Positions 1-11,217 of a stretch of 64,000 nt of DNA are shown here, piece after piece. The translations under genes and the position numbers were made by a program. The notes under the pieces are model-generated. The model was not told the origin of the DNA. It made no database searches and saw only the letters and a program-made list of their open reading frames with translations. This stretch comes from Microbacterium sp. CH12i (GTDB lineage: Bacteria > Actinomycetota > Actinomycetes > Actinomycetales > Microbacteriaceae), in NCBI RefSeq assembly GCF_000685355.1, contig NZ_JHET01000007.1, forward strand, positions 372,001 to 436,000, read 5' to 3'. The stretch's first letter is position 1. Each line of letters begins with the position of its first letter.

Positions 1-789
1 GTGTGCACTTTGAGCCATGTGCGAGAGATGCACCGGCGTCATCGCCATCACCGAGGCCATCACCACGTGTGAGCCAGCGATCGCGAAAATGGCGTAGCGC
101 GCCACGAGCGGCCGGTCGGCAATGACCAGCGGCGCGGACAGTTTCGCCGCGGCATCCCTCGCGAATCGCTGCGCCGTCAGCAGCGGATCCGGACGCAACG
201 CCGTGATGTAGAGGATCAAAGCAGCCAGCTGCGCGACCAATGAGAACAGATAGGAACCGGTCTGCGGCGGCATCCCGATCGCCTGACCGACAATCTCGCC
301 AGGACCGAGCAGCAGCGGCCCTGATACCCCGCCGATCGTCGTTGCCCAGACGACCATCGACAGGTCGCGTCCGCGATGCTTCGGTGAGGCAAGGTCGGTG
401 GCGGCGAAGCGAGACTGCAGATTTCCGGCGTTACCGGCACCAATCATCAGGATGCCGACGAGCAGCAGCGGGAAGATTCGCAGCGCCGCCGCGAGAATAA
501 CGACAGCGATGCCGATCAGCGCGAACAGGTTGCCGAGTGTCAGCGCACGACGACGCCCGACGCGACTCGCCAGTCGTGCGAGCGGGATGGCGCACAGCGC
601 CGCCCCCAGCGTCACCGATGCGGTGGCGAGCCCAGAGAGTGCGTCGTCACCGGACAGATCGGCCGCGAGGAGTGCACCGAGCGAGACGGTCGCACCAAAG
701 GCGATTCCGCCGAGCACCTGCCCGATCGACAACACGAGAACCGTGCGTCGCTGCACGGCCGTCTGATCGACGACCGTGGGTGCGGTCAT
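1..789 (-). CDS. MFS transporter, 3' part cut by the window edge
   Basis: An open frame of 263 codons reaches base 1 without a stop, so the C-terminal half lies outside the window. The start ATG overlaps the TGA of the upstream FAA-hydrolase gene (ATGA), which implies translational coupling. The product has a short polar N-terminus and then repeated hydrophobic segments. A basic loop [16 protein letters not shown] near residues 72-87 sits where the major facilitator motif A is expected, and alanine/glycine-rich helices follow. It is read as a 12-helix inner-membrane permease. The substrate cannot be told. Sharing a row with leuB, ilvE and the FAH gene suggests small-metabolite export or uptake, but this is inference. 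Confidence 0.8.
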   Translation of the reverse strand, partial: MTAPTVVDQTAVQRRTVLVLSIGQVLGGIAFGATVSLGALLAADLSGDDALSGLATASVTLGAALCAIPLARLASRVGRRRALTLGNLFALIGIAVVILAAALRIFPLLLVGILMIGAGNAGNLQSRFAATDLASPKHRGRDLSMVVWATTIGGVSGPLLLGPGEIVGQAIGMPPQTGSYLFSLVAQLAALILYITALRPDPLLTAQRFARDAAAKLSAPLVIADRPLVARYAIFAIAGSHVVMASVMAMTPVHLSHMAQSAH

Positions 790-1562
790 GGAGCAGGCTG
801 TGCGTCGCGCACAGAGTTGCGCAGGATGCCGAGACCTGAGACCTCTACCTCGACCGTGTCTCCGGCGACGAAGGGCCCCACGCCGGCGGGCGTGCCAGTC
901 AGGATGACATCGCCAGGCAGCAGCGTGAACACTGCCGATGCGTACTCGATGATCTCCTCGACCGAGTGGATCATGTCGCTCAGCGGCGCATGCTGGCGCA
1001 CTTCACCGTTCACACGGGTCTCAATCGTCGCGTCATCCGCATCGAACTCGGTCTCGATGACCGGGCCGAGAGGGCAGAAGGTGTCGAAGCCCTTCCCGCG
1101 GGTCCACTGGCCGTCCTTCTTCTGCAGGTCGCGTGCGGTGACGTCGTTGGCAACGGTGTACCCGAACACGTAATCGAGGGCATTCTCAGCCTTGACGTTC
1201 TTCGCGATGCGACCAATGACAACAGCGAGCTCGCCTTCGTGCTCGGTGCGCTCAGAGAGCGTCGGTCGCACAATCGTGTCGCCGGGGCCGATCACCGATG
1301 TGTTCGGCTTAAGGAACAGCAGCGGCTCCTCAGGTGCCACACCGCCCATCTCGGCAGCATGGTCGTGGTAGTTCTTGCCTACGCAGACGACCTTCGAGCG
1401 CGGGATCACGGGTGCGAGCAGCGCAGCATCCGCAAGCGGCACGCGCTCCCCGGTCGTGTCGAATCCGGCGAACATCGGGTCACCGGCGAGGACGACGAGC
1501 TCCCGCTCATCGACGATGCCGTAGCGGATGGCGTCATTGTGGCTGAACCGAGCGATCTTCAC
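786..1562 (-). CDS. Fumarylacetoacetate hydrolase family protein
   Basis: This 258-residue protein has the FAH fold signature. [14 protein letters not shown] lies near residue 60, and acidic metal ligands are seen in HEGEL (about 108-112) and AND-VTARD (about 138-145). [14 protein letters not shown] lies near the C-terminus. The family hydrolyses or decarboxylates beta-diketo acids with a bound divalent metal, as in fumarylpyruvate hydrolase and 2-hydroxyhepta-2,4-diene-1,7-dioate isomerase. The length fits the short bacterial members. It starts 16 bases after the ilvE stop and its own stop overlaps the MFS start, so it is part of the leuB-ilvE row. The exact substrate is unknown; oxaloacetate decarboxylase or acylpyruvase activity is possible. 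Confidence 0.88.
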   Translation of the reverse strand: MKIARFSHNDAIRYGIVDERELVVLAGDPMFAGFDTTGERVPLADAALLAPVIPRSKVVCVGKNYHDHAAEMGGVAPEEPLLFLKPNTSVIGPGDTIVRPTLSERTEHEGELAVVIGRIAKNVKAENALDYVFGYTVANDVTARDLQKKDGQWTRGKGFDTFCPLGPVIETEFDADDATIETRVNGEVRQHAPLSDMIHSVEEIIEYASAVFTLLPGDVILTGTPAGVGPFVAGDTVEVEVSGLGILRNSVRDAQPAP

Positions 1563-1578
1563 CCGACCAGCCTAGCGC

Positions 1579-2673
1579 TCAGGCGTCGAGGCGCAGGAGC
1601 CAGCCGTGCTTGTCTTCGCGGCGACCGTACTGGATGTCGGTAAGTTCCTCGCGCAGCGAGAGGGCAAGCTCGCCAATCGGCTGGGCATCTTCGAATCCTG
1701 CACTCACGAGCGCGCCGATCGGTGTAACAACCGCTGCCGTACCGCACGCGAACACCTCGACGATGTCGCCGGAGGCGACGCCGTCGCGCCACTCCTTCAG
1801 CGAGAAAGCACGGCGCTCGACCGTGTGTCCGCGATCCTCTGCGAGCTGCAGCAATGAGTCGCGCGTGATGCCCTCGAGGATGCTGTCGGACTGCGGAGTC
1901 ACGATGTGACCGTCCTTGAAGACGAACACGACGTTCATGCCGCCGAGCTCTTCGACGTTGCCGTCCTGGTCAAGGAACACGACCTGGTCGCAGCCCTTGT
2001 CGGAGGCTTCAGCCTGCGGCAGCAGACTAGACGCGTAGTTGCCGCCGGTCTTCGCTGCCCCGGTGCCGCCCTTGCCCGCACGAGCGTGCGTCTCTGACAA
2101 CCAGATGCGTACCGGCTTCACGCCGCCGGTGAAGTATGAGCCCGCAGGGCTCGCGATCAGGTAGTACGCGACTTTCTGCGCGGGACGCACTCCGAGGAAT
2201 GCCTCTTTCGCGAACATGAAGGGTCGCAGGTAAAGACTCTGGTCGGCGCCTGACGGCACCCAGTCGCCATCGACGGCGATGATCTCGCGCAAAGACTGAA
2301 GGAAGTACTCGGTCGGCAGTTTAGGCAACGCGAGTCGCCGGGCGCTGCGCTGCAGACGTTCGGCGTTCTTCTCAGGACGGAAGGTGTGAACTGAACCATC
2401 GGCGTGTCGGTAGGCCTTGATGCCCTCGAAGATCTCCTGGCCGTAGTGGAGGACCGCCGCCGCCGGATCGAGCGAGATCGGACCGTACGGCTGCACGCGC
2501 GGACGGTGCCAGCCGCCACGCGCGGACCAGCAGACGTCGACCATGTGGTCGGTGAACGTCGTGCCGAAGCCGGGGCTCTTCAAAACCTCTTCCCGTTGCG
2601 CAGCGGGGCGAGCGGCGAGGTTCTTGGTCACGGAGAACTCGAGCGGGGCGAGTTCGGTGTCATTCGAAGTCAT
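1579..2673 (-). CDS. ilvE: Branched-chain amino acid aminotransferase
   Basis: A class IV PLP-dependent transaminase of 364 residues that catalyses the last, reversible step of valine, leucine and isoleucine synthesis with glutamate as amino donor. The PLP lysine is K208 in GTGAAKTGGNYASSL. Other family blocks are ILHYGQEIFEGIKAY-like VLHYGQEIFEGIKAY (about 74-88), SLYLRPFMFA (about 146-155) and EELGGMNVVFV. The length matches actinobacterial IlvE. It lies 45 bases downstream of leuB on the same strand, so leuB-ilvE form a unit that supplies leucine synthesis. No deviation from the family is seen. Confidence 0.96.
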   Translation of the reverse strand: MTSNDTELAPLEFSVTKNLAARPAAQREEVLKSPGFGTTFTDHMVDVCWSARGGWHRPRVQPYGPISLDPAAAVLHYGQEIFEGIKAYRHADGSVHTFRPEKNAERLQRSARRLALPKLPTEYFLQSLREIIAVDGDWVPSGADQSLYLRPFMFAKEAFLGVRPAQKVAYYLIASPAGSYFTGGVKPVRIWLSETHARAGKGGTGAAKTGGNYASSLLPQAEASDKGCDQVVFLDQDGNVEELGGMNVVFVFKDGHIVTPQSDSILEGITRDSLLQLAEDRGHTVERRAFSLKEWRDGVASGDIVEVFACGTAAVVTPIGALVSAGFEDAQPIGELALSLREELTDIQYGRREDKHGWLLRLDA

Positions 2674-2718
2674 GTCACATCCTGCGTTTGATGCGGGTGG
2701 CGAGTGCGTGATTCCAGA

Positions 2719-3768
2719 CTACGCCTGGAGCCTCGCGGTGATGTCGTCACCCGTCTGGCTGGTGGTTCGAGCACCGGTCCGTTCGGCAATGTCTGCTTCG
2801 ACCGCGCGTGTGACGCGGTCAGATTCTTCGCGCAGCCCGAGGTGGTCGAGCAACAGCGCGACGGAGAGAATCGCTGCCGTGGGATCGGCTTTCTGTTGTC
2901 CTGCAATGTCCGGCGCCGAACCGTGAACGGGCTCAAACATCGAGGGGAAGTCGCCTGTGGGATTGATGTTGCCCGAAGCTGCGAGGCCGATGCCGCCGGT
3001 GACGGCGCCTGCCAGATCCGTAAGAATGTCGCCGAAAAGGTTGTCGGTGACAATAACGTCGAAGCGCGAAGGGTTCGTGACCAGGAAGATCGTTGCCGCA
3101 TCGACGTGCAGATAGTCTACGGCGACGTCAGGGTGCTCAGCTCCCACCTCGTTGACGATGCGCTGCCACATGCCACCCGCGTGCACCAGCACGTTGGTCT
3201 TGTGCACCAGCGTGAGCTTCTGACGTCGGCGCCCGGCAAGCTCGAACGCATAGCGCACGACGCGCTCAATGCCGTAGGCCGTGTTGACGCTGGTCTCGTT
3301 CGCCACCTCGTGGGGCGTGCCAACGCGAATGGCGCCGCCGTTGCCGACGTACGGCCCTTCGGTGCCCTCTCGAACGACGACGAAGTCGATCTCGCCGGGG
3401 TCAGCGAGCGGCCCTGGCGCGCCCGTGTAGAGCTTTGATGGGCGCAAGTTCACGTAGTGGTCGAGCGTGAACCGGAGCTTGAGCAGCAGTCCGCGTTCGA
3501 TGTTCGCGTCCTTCAGCCGTGGGTCACCCGGCGTACCGCCCACCGCACCGAGAATGATCGCGTCGTTCGCGCTGATCGCGGCAAGGTCGTCATCGGTGAG
3601 CGTGTCACCCGTCTCGAGGAAGCGCGCGGCGCCGAGCGAGAAGCGCGTCTTCTCGAACGTCACTTCGCTGCCTGCGGTGACGGCGTCGAGCACCTTCTCC
3701 GCTTCTGCAACGACCTCAGGACCGATACCGTCACCGGGGATGACGGCCAGCTTCACGACACGCGACAT
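2719..3768 (-). CDS. leuB: 3-isopropylmalate dehydrogenase
   Basis: A decarboxylating beta-hydroxyacid dehydrogenase of 349 residues in leucine biosynthesis that converts 3-isopropylmalate to 2-oxoisocaproate with NAD. Family marks are [14 protein letters not shown] at the N-terminus, [16 protein letters not shown], and the metal and NAD region [15 protein letters not shown] followed by [12 protein letters not shown]. The start chosen is ATG at 3768, preceded by AAGGAGTG at a good distance; the longer in-frame version adds 12 residues without homology-like character. The gene is the first of the leuB-ilvE-FAH-MFS row and is followed by ilvE after 45 bases. Confidence 0.95.
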   Translation of the reverse strand: MSRVVKLAVIPGDGIGPEVVAEAEKVLDAVTAGSEVTFEKTRFSLGAARFLETGDTLTDDDLAAISANDAIILGAVGGTPGDPRLKDANIERGLLLKLRFTLDHYVNLRPSKLYTGAPGPLADPGEIDFVVVREGTEGPYVGNGGAIRVGTPHEVANETSVNTAYGIERVVRYAFELAGRRRQKLTLVHKTNVLVHAGGMWQRIVNEVGAEHPDVAVDYLHVDAATIFLVTNPSRFDVIVTDNLFGDILTDLAGAVTGGIGLAASGNINPTGDFPSMFEPVHGSAPDIAGQQKADPTAAILSVALLLDHLGLREESDRVTRAVEADIAERTGARTTSQTGDDITARLQA

Positions 3769-3834
3769 GACACTCCTTGCACCGGAATCGCCAGAGCACG
3801 ACATTGCTCGAGCAGGTTCCCTCCAGCGTACTGG

Positions 3835-5370
3835 TCAGCGTGGGCGGGGTACGCGCAGTGTGACAGCCGCAATCACGCCGGCGAGGACGACGAGTCCCGC
3901 GCCAATCAACGACGTCACCGTCACACCAGATCCGAATGCGGAGGCCGCGGCATCCCACAGCTCTGACTTCAGCGGCTCTGCCAGCTTCTCTGCCGAGGTG
4001 TACGCGCCAGCCAAAGTCTCCCGTGCGGCATAGGCCGCGTCCTCAGGAACTCCGGCCGGCACCACAAGCGCACCCCTATAGAACGCCGTGATGATCCCGC
4101 CGAGGATCGTCGTTCCCAGCACCGCCCCGAGCTCATAGGCCGTCTCGGAGACCGCGCTGGCAGCTCCTGCCTTCGCGGCAGGCGCGCTCGAGAGGATCAA
4201 CTCGTTCGAGATGGTCTCGGCGGCGCCGATACCGAGCCCGAGGACGACAAATGCGATGACCAGTGGCGCGATGCCGTGATCCTCAGTCGCAAACGCAACG
4301 AGCAAATAACCCACGACGGAAAACGCCAGCGCAGAAGGCACAAGAATATGCGGCGCGACCCGACGCGAGATCGGAACCACGCTGAGCCCCGCGATGATCA
4401 TCGCGACCATCCCAGGCACCAGAGCGATGCCCGCGATCATCGGTGAAAGTCCAAGCACGAGCTGTAGGTGCTGCGAGACGAAGTACAGGAATCCGACGAG
4501 CGCCACCACACTGAGCAAGTTCACCAGAATCGCGCCAGAGAACGCACCGCGCCTGAACAGCGCCATATCGAGCATGGGTGTCTCCGCGCGGAGCTGCCGC
4601 CGCACGAACAAGATGCCCAAGGCGATGCCGAGCAACGCCCAGGCAACCGCGACAAGCGATGGGCCGTCGACGGCGAGGGACTTGATCGCGTAGACGATCG
4701 GAACCATCGTTCCCATCGACAACAGGATGCTGATCGGGTCGATCTTGCCCGGAGCAGGATCGCGGCTCTCAGGAACCAGCAGAGGCGCCGCGATCAGCAG
4801 CGGGATCAGCACCGGGACTGCGACGAGGAAAATCGATCCCCACGCGAAGTGCTCGAGCAGGAATCCGCCGACGATCGGTCCGAGGGCTGCCCCGGCAGAG
4901 AACGCAGATGCCCAGACGGCGATTGCCATGCGTCGCTGATCGCGGTTCGGAAAGATTGAGCGCAGAAGTGACAGCGTAGACGGCATCAGCATGGCGCCGA
5001 AGAAGCCCAAAAGTGCGCGCGCGGCGATGAGCAGTGCAGCCGTGGGCGCGAAGGCCGCAAGTACCGATACCGCTGCGAATCCGGTCGCTCCGATGAGCAG
5101 CATCCGTCGGCGTCCGAAGCGGTCCCCCAGCGTGCCCATCGTGACCAGGAGCCCCGCGAGCACGAGCGGGTACGCATCGATGATCCACAGTTGCTCAACG
5201 CCGGACGGCGCAAGGGCGATGGCAATCTCTGGCAGCGCAAAGCTGAGCACCGTGTTGTCGACAGACACCAGAAGTACTGGCAGCATCAACACGACGAGCG
5301 CGAACCATGCGCGCACCCCGGCGCGTGGCGCGTTGATGCCACTCGTCTCGATCGACCCGGTATGGGCCAT
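3835..5370 (-). CDS. DHA2 family MFS drug exporter
   Basis: A 511-residue membrane protein with about 14 hydrophobic segments, which is typical of the EmrB/QacA (DHA2) branch. The first helix carries VDNTVLSFALPEI, the DHA2 version of the LDxTVxNVALP block. A motif A-like loop GTLGDRFGRRRMLL follows at about 80-93, and motif C-like GAALGPIVGG comes later. Such proteins are proton-driven exporters of cationic drugs and dyes. ATG at 5370 is preceded by GAGAGAGG. The gene is divergent from a TetR regulator with a 24-base palindrome between them, the classic arrangement of an inducible exporter and its repressor (compare LfrA/LfrR and QacA/QacR). Confidence 0.9.
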   Translation of the reverse strand: MAHTGSIETSGINAPRAGVRAWFALVVLMLPVLLVSVDNTVLSFALPEIAIALAPSGVEQLWIIDAYPLVLAGLLVTMGTLGDRFGRRRMLLIGATGFAAVSVLAAFAPTAALLIAARALLGFFGAMLMPSTLSLLRSIFPNRDQRRMAIAVWASAFSAGAALGPIVGGFLLEHFAWGSIFLVAVPVLIPLLIAAPLLVPESRDPAPGKIDPISILLSMGTMVPIVYAIKSLAVDGPSLVAVAWALLGIALGILFVRRQLRAETPMLDMALFRRGAFSGAILVNLLSVVALVGFLYFVSQHLQLVLGLSPMIAGIALVPGMVAMIIAGLSVVPISRRVAPHILVPSALAFSVVGYLLVAFATEDHGIAPLVIAFVVLGLGIGAAETISNELILSSAPAAKAGAASAVSETAYELGAVLGTTILGGIITAFYRGALVVPAGVPEDAAYAARETLAGAYTSAEKLAEPLKSELWDAAASAFGSGVTVTSLIGAGLVVLAGVIAAVTLRVPRPR

Positions 5371-5406
5371 CAGGCACCTCTCTCAGCTCTGGCTGACGAT
5401 CTCATT

Positions 5407-5430
5407 ACTAAACCGTCCGGATGGTATAGT
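5407..5430. promoter_or_regulatory. Probable TetR operator palindrome
   Basis: A 24-base imperfect palindrome with 10 of 12 arm positions complementary, centred on TCCGGA, lies between the divergent exporter and TetR genes. Its right arm contains TATAGT (5425-5430), a good -10 hexamer ending six bases before the tetR ATG. A bound repressor would block tetR transcription and lies close upstream of the exporter start. Binding by the adjacent TetR protein is inference. Confidence 0.65.
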
Positions 5431-5436
5431 AACAGG

Positions 5437-5994
5437 ATGTCCCGTCCTCCGGTTGCACGCGAACGCGTCCTCGACTCCTTCGAGGAGATTCTCATCTCTG
5501 CGGGCGAGCGCACGGCGACACTGGATGCCACGGCCAAGGCCGCCGGCGTCTCTAAAGGCGGCCTGCTCTACCACTTCGCGTCGAAAGACGAGCTCGCGAA
5601 CGGTCTCCTCGAACGCCTCGCGAATCTCGCTGAGGAAGACCTCCTGCGGATGGCATCTGCATCAGATGGTCCGGTCGCCTACTTCATCCGCACATCCGTC
5701 ATGGAAGATCTCGCCCTCGACCGCGCACTCATTGCTGCGACTCGTCTCGCCCAGGGTGGCTCTGCCGCAGCTTCAGCGCGACTGCGACTGATTCGTGAGC
5801 AATGGTCGCAGTCGCTGCGCCCGCACGTGCGCGATGAAGCAGCGCTCAACCTGCTCATGCTCGTGAGCGACGGTCTCTACTACAACAACGCGCTGGGTCG
5901 CGCCGGACAAGAGCACAGCGGTCTTGAGGGCCCCGTACCTACCGGCGATGACCTCGACGCACTCATCGAGCTGGTTCGACGAGCCACAATCTGA
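5437..5994 (+). CDS. TetR family repressor of the divergent exporter
   Basis: A 185-residue protein with an N-terminal helix-turn-helix of TetR type: a recognition region AAGVSKGGLLYHFASKDEL lies near residues 35-53, and the C-terminal ligand domain is variable. ATG at 5437 is chosen because the -10-like TATAGT ends only six bases before it, which suggests a leaderless message; longer in-frame starts would lie inside the operator and the exporter gene. It is transcribed away from the DHA2 exporter and probably represses both genes until a drug-like ligand binds. It ends 39 bases before the convergent serA stop. Confidence 0.88.
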   Translation: MSRPPVARERVLDSFEEILISAGERTATLDATAKAAGVSKGGLLYHFASKDELANGLLERLANLAEEDLLRMASASDGPVAYFIRTSVMEDLALDRALIAATRLAQGGSAAASARLRLIREQWSQSLRPHVRDEAALNLLMLVSDGLYYNNALGRAGQEHSGLEGPVPTGDDLDALIELVRRATI

Positions 5995-6033
5995 CTCCTG
6001 TCGTGTGGCGCACCGCTGGCACGCCTCCGCGAA

Positions 6034-7625
6034 TCAGGCCTCGGTGATCTCAATCGAGCGGATCACGGATGCATCGATGGCTTTGCCCACCTCAGCGAGC
6101 AGCTCATCCGGCACCCGCGAGTCGACAGTGAGCACGGTAAGCGCCTGGCCACCAGCCTCACGACGGGCAACCTGCATGCCCGCGATGTTGATGCCGGCCT
6201 CGCCGAACTTCTGGCCGTAGACCGCGACGATACCCGGACGATCGGTGTAGCTCATGACGACGTGGTGTTCGCCGATCGGCACCTCGATGTCGTGACCATT
6301 GATGCCCACGATCTTCTGAACCATCCGGGTACCCGCGAGGGTCCCGCAACCGAGAGCACAGTGCCGTCGGCAAGCGCTCCGCGCAGGGTGGTCAGGTTGC
6401 GGTACTCGGGGCTTTCCTTCTCGACAATCAGGCGAGCCTCGATGCCGCGCTGCTCGGCGAAGAGCGGCGCATTCACGTACGACACGTTCTCGCTAACGAT
6501 GTTGGAGAGAATGCCCTTGAGTGCAGCCAGGCGGTAGACGCTGACGTCGTACTCGGCCAGTTCGCCGCGCACCTCGATGTCAAGGCTGGTGAGGGCAGAG
6601 GTGGTCAGGCCGCTGAAGATCTGGCCCAGCTTCTCGACCAGGGCGATGCCGGGGCGAACGAACGGGTCAATGATGCCGCCCGCGACGTTGACCGCGTCGG
6701 GTACGAGGTCTCCTTCGAGGGCGAGCTTGACGGAGCGTGCGACCGAAACACCGGCCTTCTCCTGAGCCTCATCGGTGGATGCACCGAGGTGCGGGGTGAC
6801 GACCACATTAGGAAGCGAGGTCAGGTTGTCGTCCGCTGGCGGCTCGCTGGTGAAGACGTCAAGGCCGGCACCGGCGATCTCGCCCGCGAGGAGCGCCTCG
6901 CGGAGCGCGGCCTCGTCGATGAGTCCGCCGCGGGCAACGTTCACGACGTAGGCCGTCTTCTTCATTGCCTTCAGCTGCTCGGCGCCGATCATGCCAGTGG
7001 TCTCCGGCGTCTTAGGCATGTGGATCGTGAGAAAATCAGCCTCTGCAACGAGCTCGTCAAGAGTGCGCAGCTCAACTCCGAGCTGCTGCGCACGGGCGCT
7101 CGTGACGTAGGGGTCGTACGCGACGATCTTCATCCCGAAGCCCTGCATGCGAGCCGCAACGAGAGCACCGATCCGGCCGAGGCCGATAACGCCGAGGGTC
7201 TTCTCGAACAGCTCAGTGCCGGTGTACGCACTGCGCTTCCACTGGCCAGCGGCCAGCGATGCGTGCGCGGCCGGCACATGGCGAGCAAGGCTCAGGATGT
7301 GACCGCAGGTGAGCTCTGCGGCGGAAATGATGTTCGAGGTCGGGGCGTTCACAACCATGACGCCGGCCTTGGTGGCGGCCTGGATGTCGACGTTGTCGAG
7401 ACCGACACCCGCGCGAGCGACGACTTTGAGCTTGGGAGCGTGACTCAGCGCCTCTTCATCGATCTTCGTCGCCGAGCGGACGAGCACGGCATCCGCATCG
7501 GACAGCTCTGCGAACAGCGCCTCGCGATCGGTGCCGTCTACTTGGCGCACCTCAAAGTCAGGACCGAGTGCGTCGATCGTGGCGGGCGAGAGAACTTCGG
7601 CAATGAGCACGACAGGCTTCGACAC
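6034..7625 (-). CDS. serA: D-3-phosphoglycerate dehydrogenase (one-base frameshift)
   Basis: This is the first enzyme of serine biosynthesis, oxidising 3-phosphoglycerate with NAD. The main frame (7625 down to about 6345) carries GVGLDNVDIQAATKAGV, the NAD fold GLGRIGALVAARMQGFG, the catalytic segments VNVARGGLIDEAAL and TPHLGASTDEAQ, and the long-form intervening domain. The C-terminal ACT regulatory domain (MVQKIVGINGHDIEV onward, with MSYTDRPGIVAVYG) is in another frame. One base is missing at about 6343-6345 in a C run; restoring it joins VLSVAG to TLAGTRMVQK and gives about 530 residues, the usual length. The GTG start at 7625 has AAAGGATCC upstream. A sequencing deletion is more likely than a real mutation. 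Confidence 0.92.
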
Positions 7626-7750
7626 AGAGGATCCTTTGGGGTGAGCGGCATAGCGCGGGTGGGGATCGATGCGCCGCACACCGTCGGGGCGCGATCGTCT
7701 TTAACCCTACCGGAGCCGAAACACCACTCCGCGCCGTGTAACGCAGCGCG

Positions 7751-8086
7751 TCAGCTTGTCAGCGAAGTGAGGTTCAACGTGCTCAACGCGACCACGTTCA
7801 TCCAGAAGACCGCTACCAGCGCGAGCCCAGCAATCATCACCACAGTCAGCTCCCCCGCCCGACGCCCACGACCCAGCGCGTAGCCGATTGCGAACACCAG
7901 GATCGGGAAAAGCACTGAGAAGATCATGACGAACCAGCCATAGGCGTTCAAGCCGAGCTGTGCCACCGTGATCAGGTACGCCACGGCATTCCACACCGCA
8001 TAGGCGTAGAAGAGCCCAGCGAGGCCGACGATCACGGTCTTCCACAGCCCCAATGATTGCTTCGTGGGTGCCACGTTCTCGATCAT
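7751..8086 (-). CDS. Small conserved-looking membrane protein
   Basis: A product of 111 residues with a polar N-terminus (MIENVAPTKQSLGLW) and three hydrophobic stretches that look like membrane helices, separated by a basic loop GYALGRGRRAGEL. No domain is recognised. The ATG at 8086 overlaps the TGA of the upstream membrane-protein gene (ATGA), so the two are co-translated and probably function together. An upstream in-frame extension would run inside that gene and has no protein-like character. It ends about 125 bases before the serA start on the same strand. Confidence 0.7.
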   Translation of the reverse strand: MIENVAPTKQSLGLWKTVIVGLAGLFYAYAVWNAVAYLITVAQLGLNAYGWFVMIFSVLFPILVFAIGYALGRGRRAGELTVVMIAGLALVAVFWMNVVALSTLNLTSLTS

Positions 8087-8541
8087 GCGCCCGTCACCCC
8101 CGTCATCACAAACGGCCACGGCACGAGCAGCAGTACGCCGCCAAGAAAGCCCAAAACGCGCATCCAGCCCGCCGATCTGCGCGTCAGCAGCCAGACAGCG
8201 CCAAACCAGAGCGCCGGGGCCAGCACCGCTGCCCACAAGGCAATCTGATACATCACCCCTGGGATGAGGAACATCGCACTGCCCTGCAGGTTCAGTCCTC
8301 CGATGATCCAGCCGACCGTATAGAGCAGATAGATGCCACCGACGATACCGACGAGCAGTAGCATCGGCGTGCTGAGACCGCGCGGCTCAGCGTGATCAAC
8401 GACGGACCCATCCGAGGCGATGAGACCTACCGTTTCGCTGTCTTTGCCCACGGCGTTCCAGCCACTCGGCAACGCAGCCTTCTGCGCTGGCAGCTCGTCA
8501 TCACCCTCCCAGGAGAGCGCGTCATCAGCTTCGGATGTCAT
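8083..8541 (-). CDS. Membrane protein with acidic cytoplasmic N-terminus
   Basis: A product of 152 residues. The first 70 or so are acidic and soluble (MTSEADDALSWEGDDELPAQ); then come three to four hydrophobic segments ending in VPWPFVMTGVTGA. The start at 8541 has GGGGGA four bases upstream. It forms a two-gene unit with the smaller membrane protein downstream and is divergent from the gene at 8606. I do not recognise the family. The soluble head followed by a compact membrane domain is common among uncharacterised actinobacterial proteins. Confidence 0.7.
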   Translation of the reverse strand: MTSEADDALSWEGDDELPAQKAALPSGWNAVGKDSETVGLIASDGSVVDHAEPRGLSTPMLLLVGIVGGIYLLYTVGWIIGGLNLQGSAMFLIPGVMYQIALWAAVLAPALWFGAVWLLTRRSAGWMRVLGFLGGVLLLVPWPFVMTGVTGA

Positions 8542-8605
8542 TCCCCCAGCGTAGGACACCCGTCCACTAAGATCGGGGCGATCACATTCACGAGGGGAAC
8601 TCACA

Positions 8606-9546
8606 GTGGCTGAGCGCAAGAAAAAGGTCGTTGCATCGACCGTCGCCGCGGCGAAGGGCGCCGAGACGGCTTCCGAGCGACCTGGACGCCGACGCCTGAG
8701 TCGAAGCAGAAGGCCACGATGTTCCGTTGGATCGCAGCGGTGCTCTGGTTCATTGCGATTGCTGCGGAAGCAGTCGCAATTTTCTGGATTCTGCGTCAGC
8801 GTGAGTTTGTGGGTGAAGACGGCACGATCGTGCGTAACGCCGACACCGGCCTCTTGGAGACTCAGAACGCCACAGCGCAGTTCCCGCAGTGGGCATTCAT
8901 CACACTCATCGTGATGCTCGTCGTGATCGCCGCTCTGTCGATCACTGGCTCAGTCCTGTGGAAGAAGGCGAACCGTCTCGACCCTGCGAAGAAGTCCGAT
9001 ACCGTGCGTTTCTTCGTGCAGAACCAGTTCGGCGCCATCATCGCGATTATTGCGTTCCTCCCTCTGGTCATCCTCATCTTCCTGAACAAGGACATGGACA
9101 AGGGGCAAAAGACCACGGCGGGCATCATCGGCATCGTCCTGGCTGTTGCCGCCGTCGCCCTCGGAATCGACTACAACCCCTCGTCCGTTGAGCAGTACAC
9201 CGCAGATCAGTCGGCTGTGATCCAGTTACTCGGCCACGACGAGGTCGTGTGGGTCGATGGCGGCTCCGTCTACCATGTCTGCGACCAGGTGTCGGATATC
9301 CAGACCGGCAGTGAGAAGCGCACCGGTACTACCGGCGAGGCAGTCGCGGCCGGCAAGATCCGCCTGACGCTGAAGTTCGCATCGGAGCTCAATACGTGTG
9401 GCCTCGCCGTTCCCGAGAACGCGGATCAAATCACCGAGGCGCTGCGTGCCATTCAGGCAGGTCAGACGGACACGCTGCTGCCTGCCCCGGTATGGGCAAA
9501 CGAGGCTGACGCGCCGATCCAGGTTGAGGACGCTCCCACCGAGTGA
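8606..9546 (+). CDS. Multi-pass membrane protein with soluble C-terminal domain (one-base frameshift)
   Basis: A GTG start at 8606 begins MAERKKKVVASTVAAAKG; the frame is then lost near 8681-8683. One missing base restores TWTPTPESKQKATMFRWIAAV and gives a product of about 313 residues. It has four to five membrane segments (around MFRWIAAVLWFIAI, WAFITLIVMLVVIAAL, FGAIIAIIAFLPLVILIF and IIGIVLAVAAVALGI). An exported domain of about 115 residues follows, with two cysteines (YHVCDQVSD and LNTCGLAV) that may form a disulphide. Function is not recognised. The gene ends at a strong bidirectional terminator facing ilvC. Starting at the internal ATG 8719 is possible but would omit the basic N-terminus. 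Confidence 0.75.
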
Positions 9547-9560
9547 CTCGCCGGGCATTA

Positions 9561-9592
9561 AAAAAGGCGCCCCTCACGGGGCGCCTTTTTTA
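9561..9592. terminator. Bidirectional intrinsic terminator
   Basis: A perfect 8-bp stem GGCGCCCC/GGGGCGCC with a four-base loop is preceded by an A tract and followed by a T tract. It therefore works on both strands, between the membrane-protein gene and ilvC, which converge on it. Confidence 0.92.
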
Positions 9593-9602
9593 GTGCGATG
9601 GA

Positions 9603-11214
<1,612 letters not shown>

Positions 11215-11217
11215 GTC

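Noticed and set aside
6789..7883. Long plus-strand open frame opposite serA
   Set aside because: A shadow of a high-GC gene: no domain, no ribosome site and Arg/Val/Gly/Ala-biased composition. Similar shadows opposite ilvC (9693-10784), ilvB, otsA, miaB and recA were also left out.
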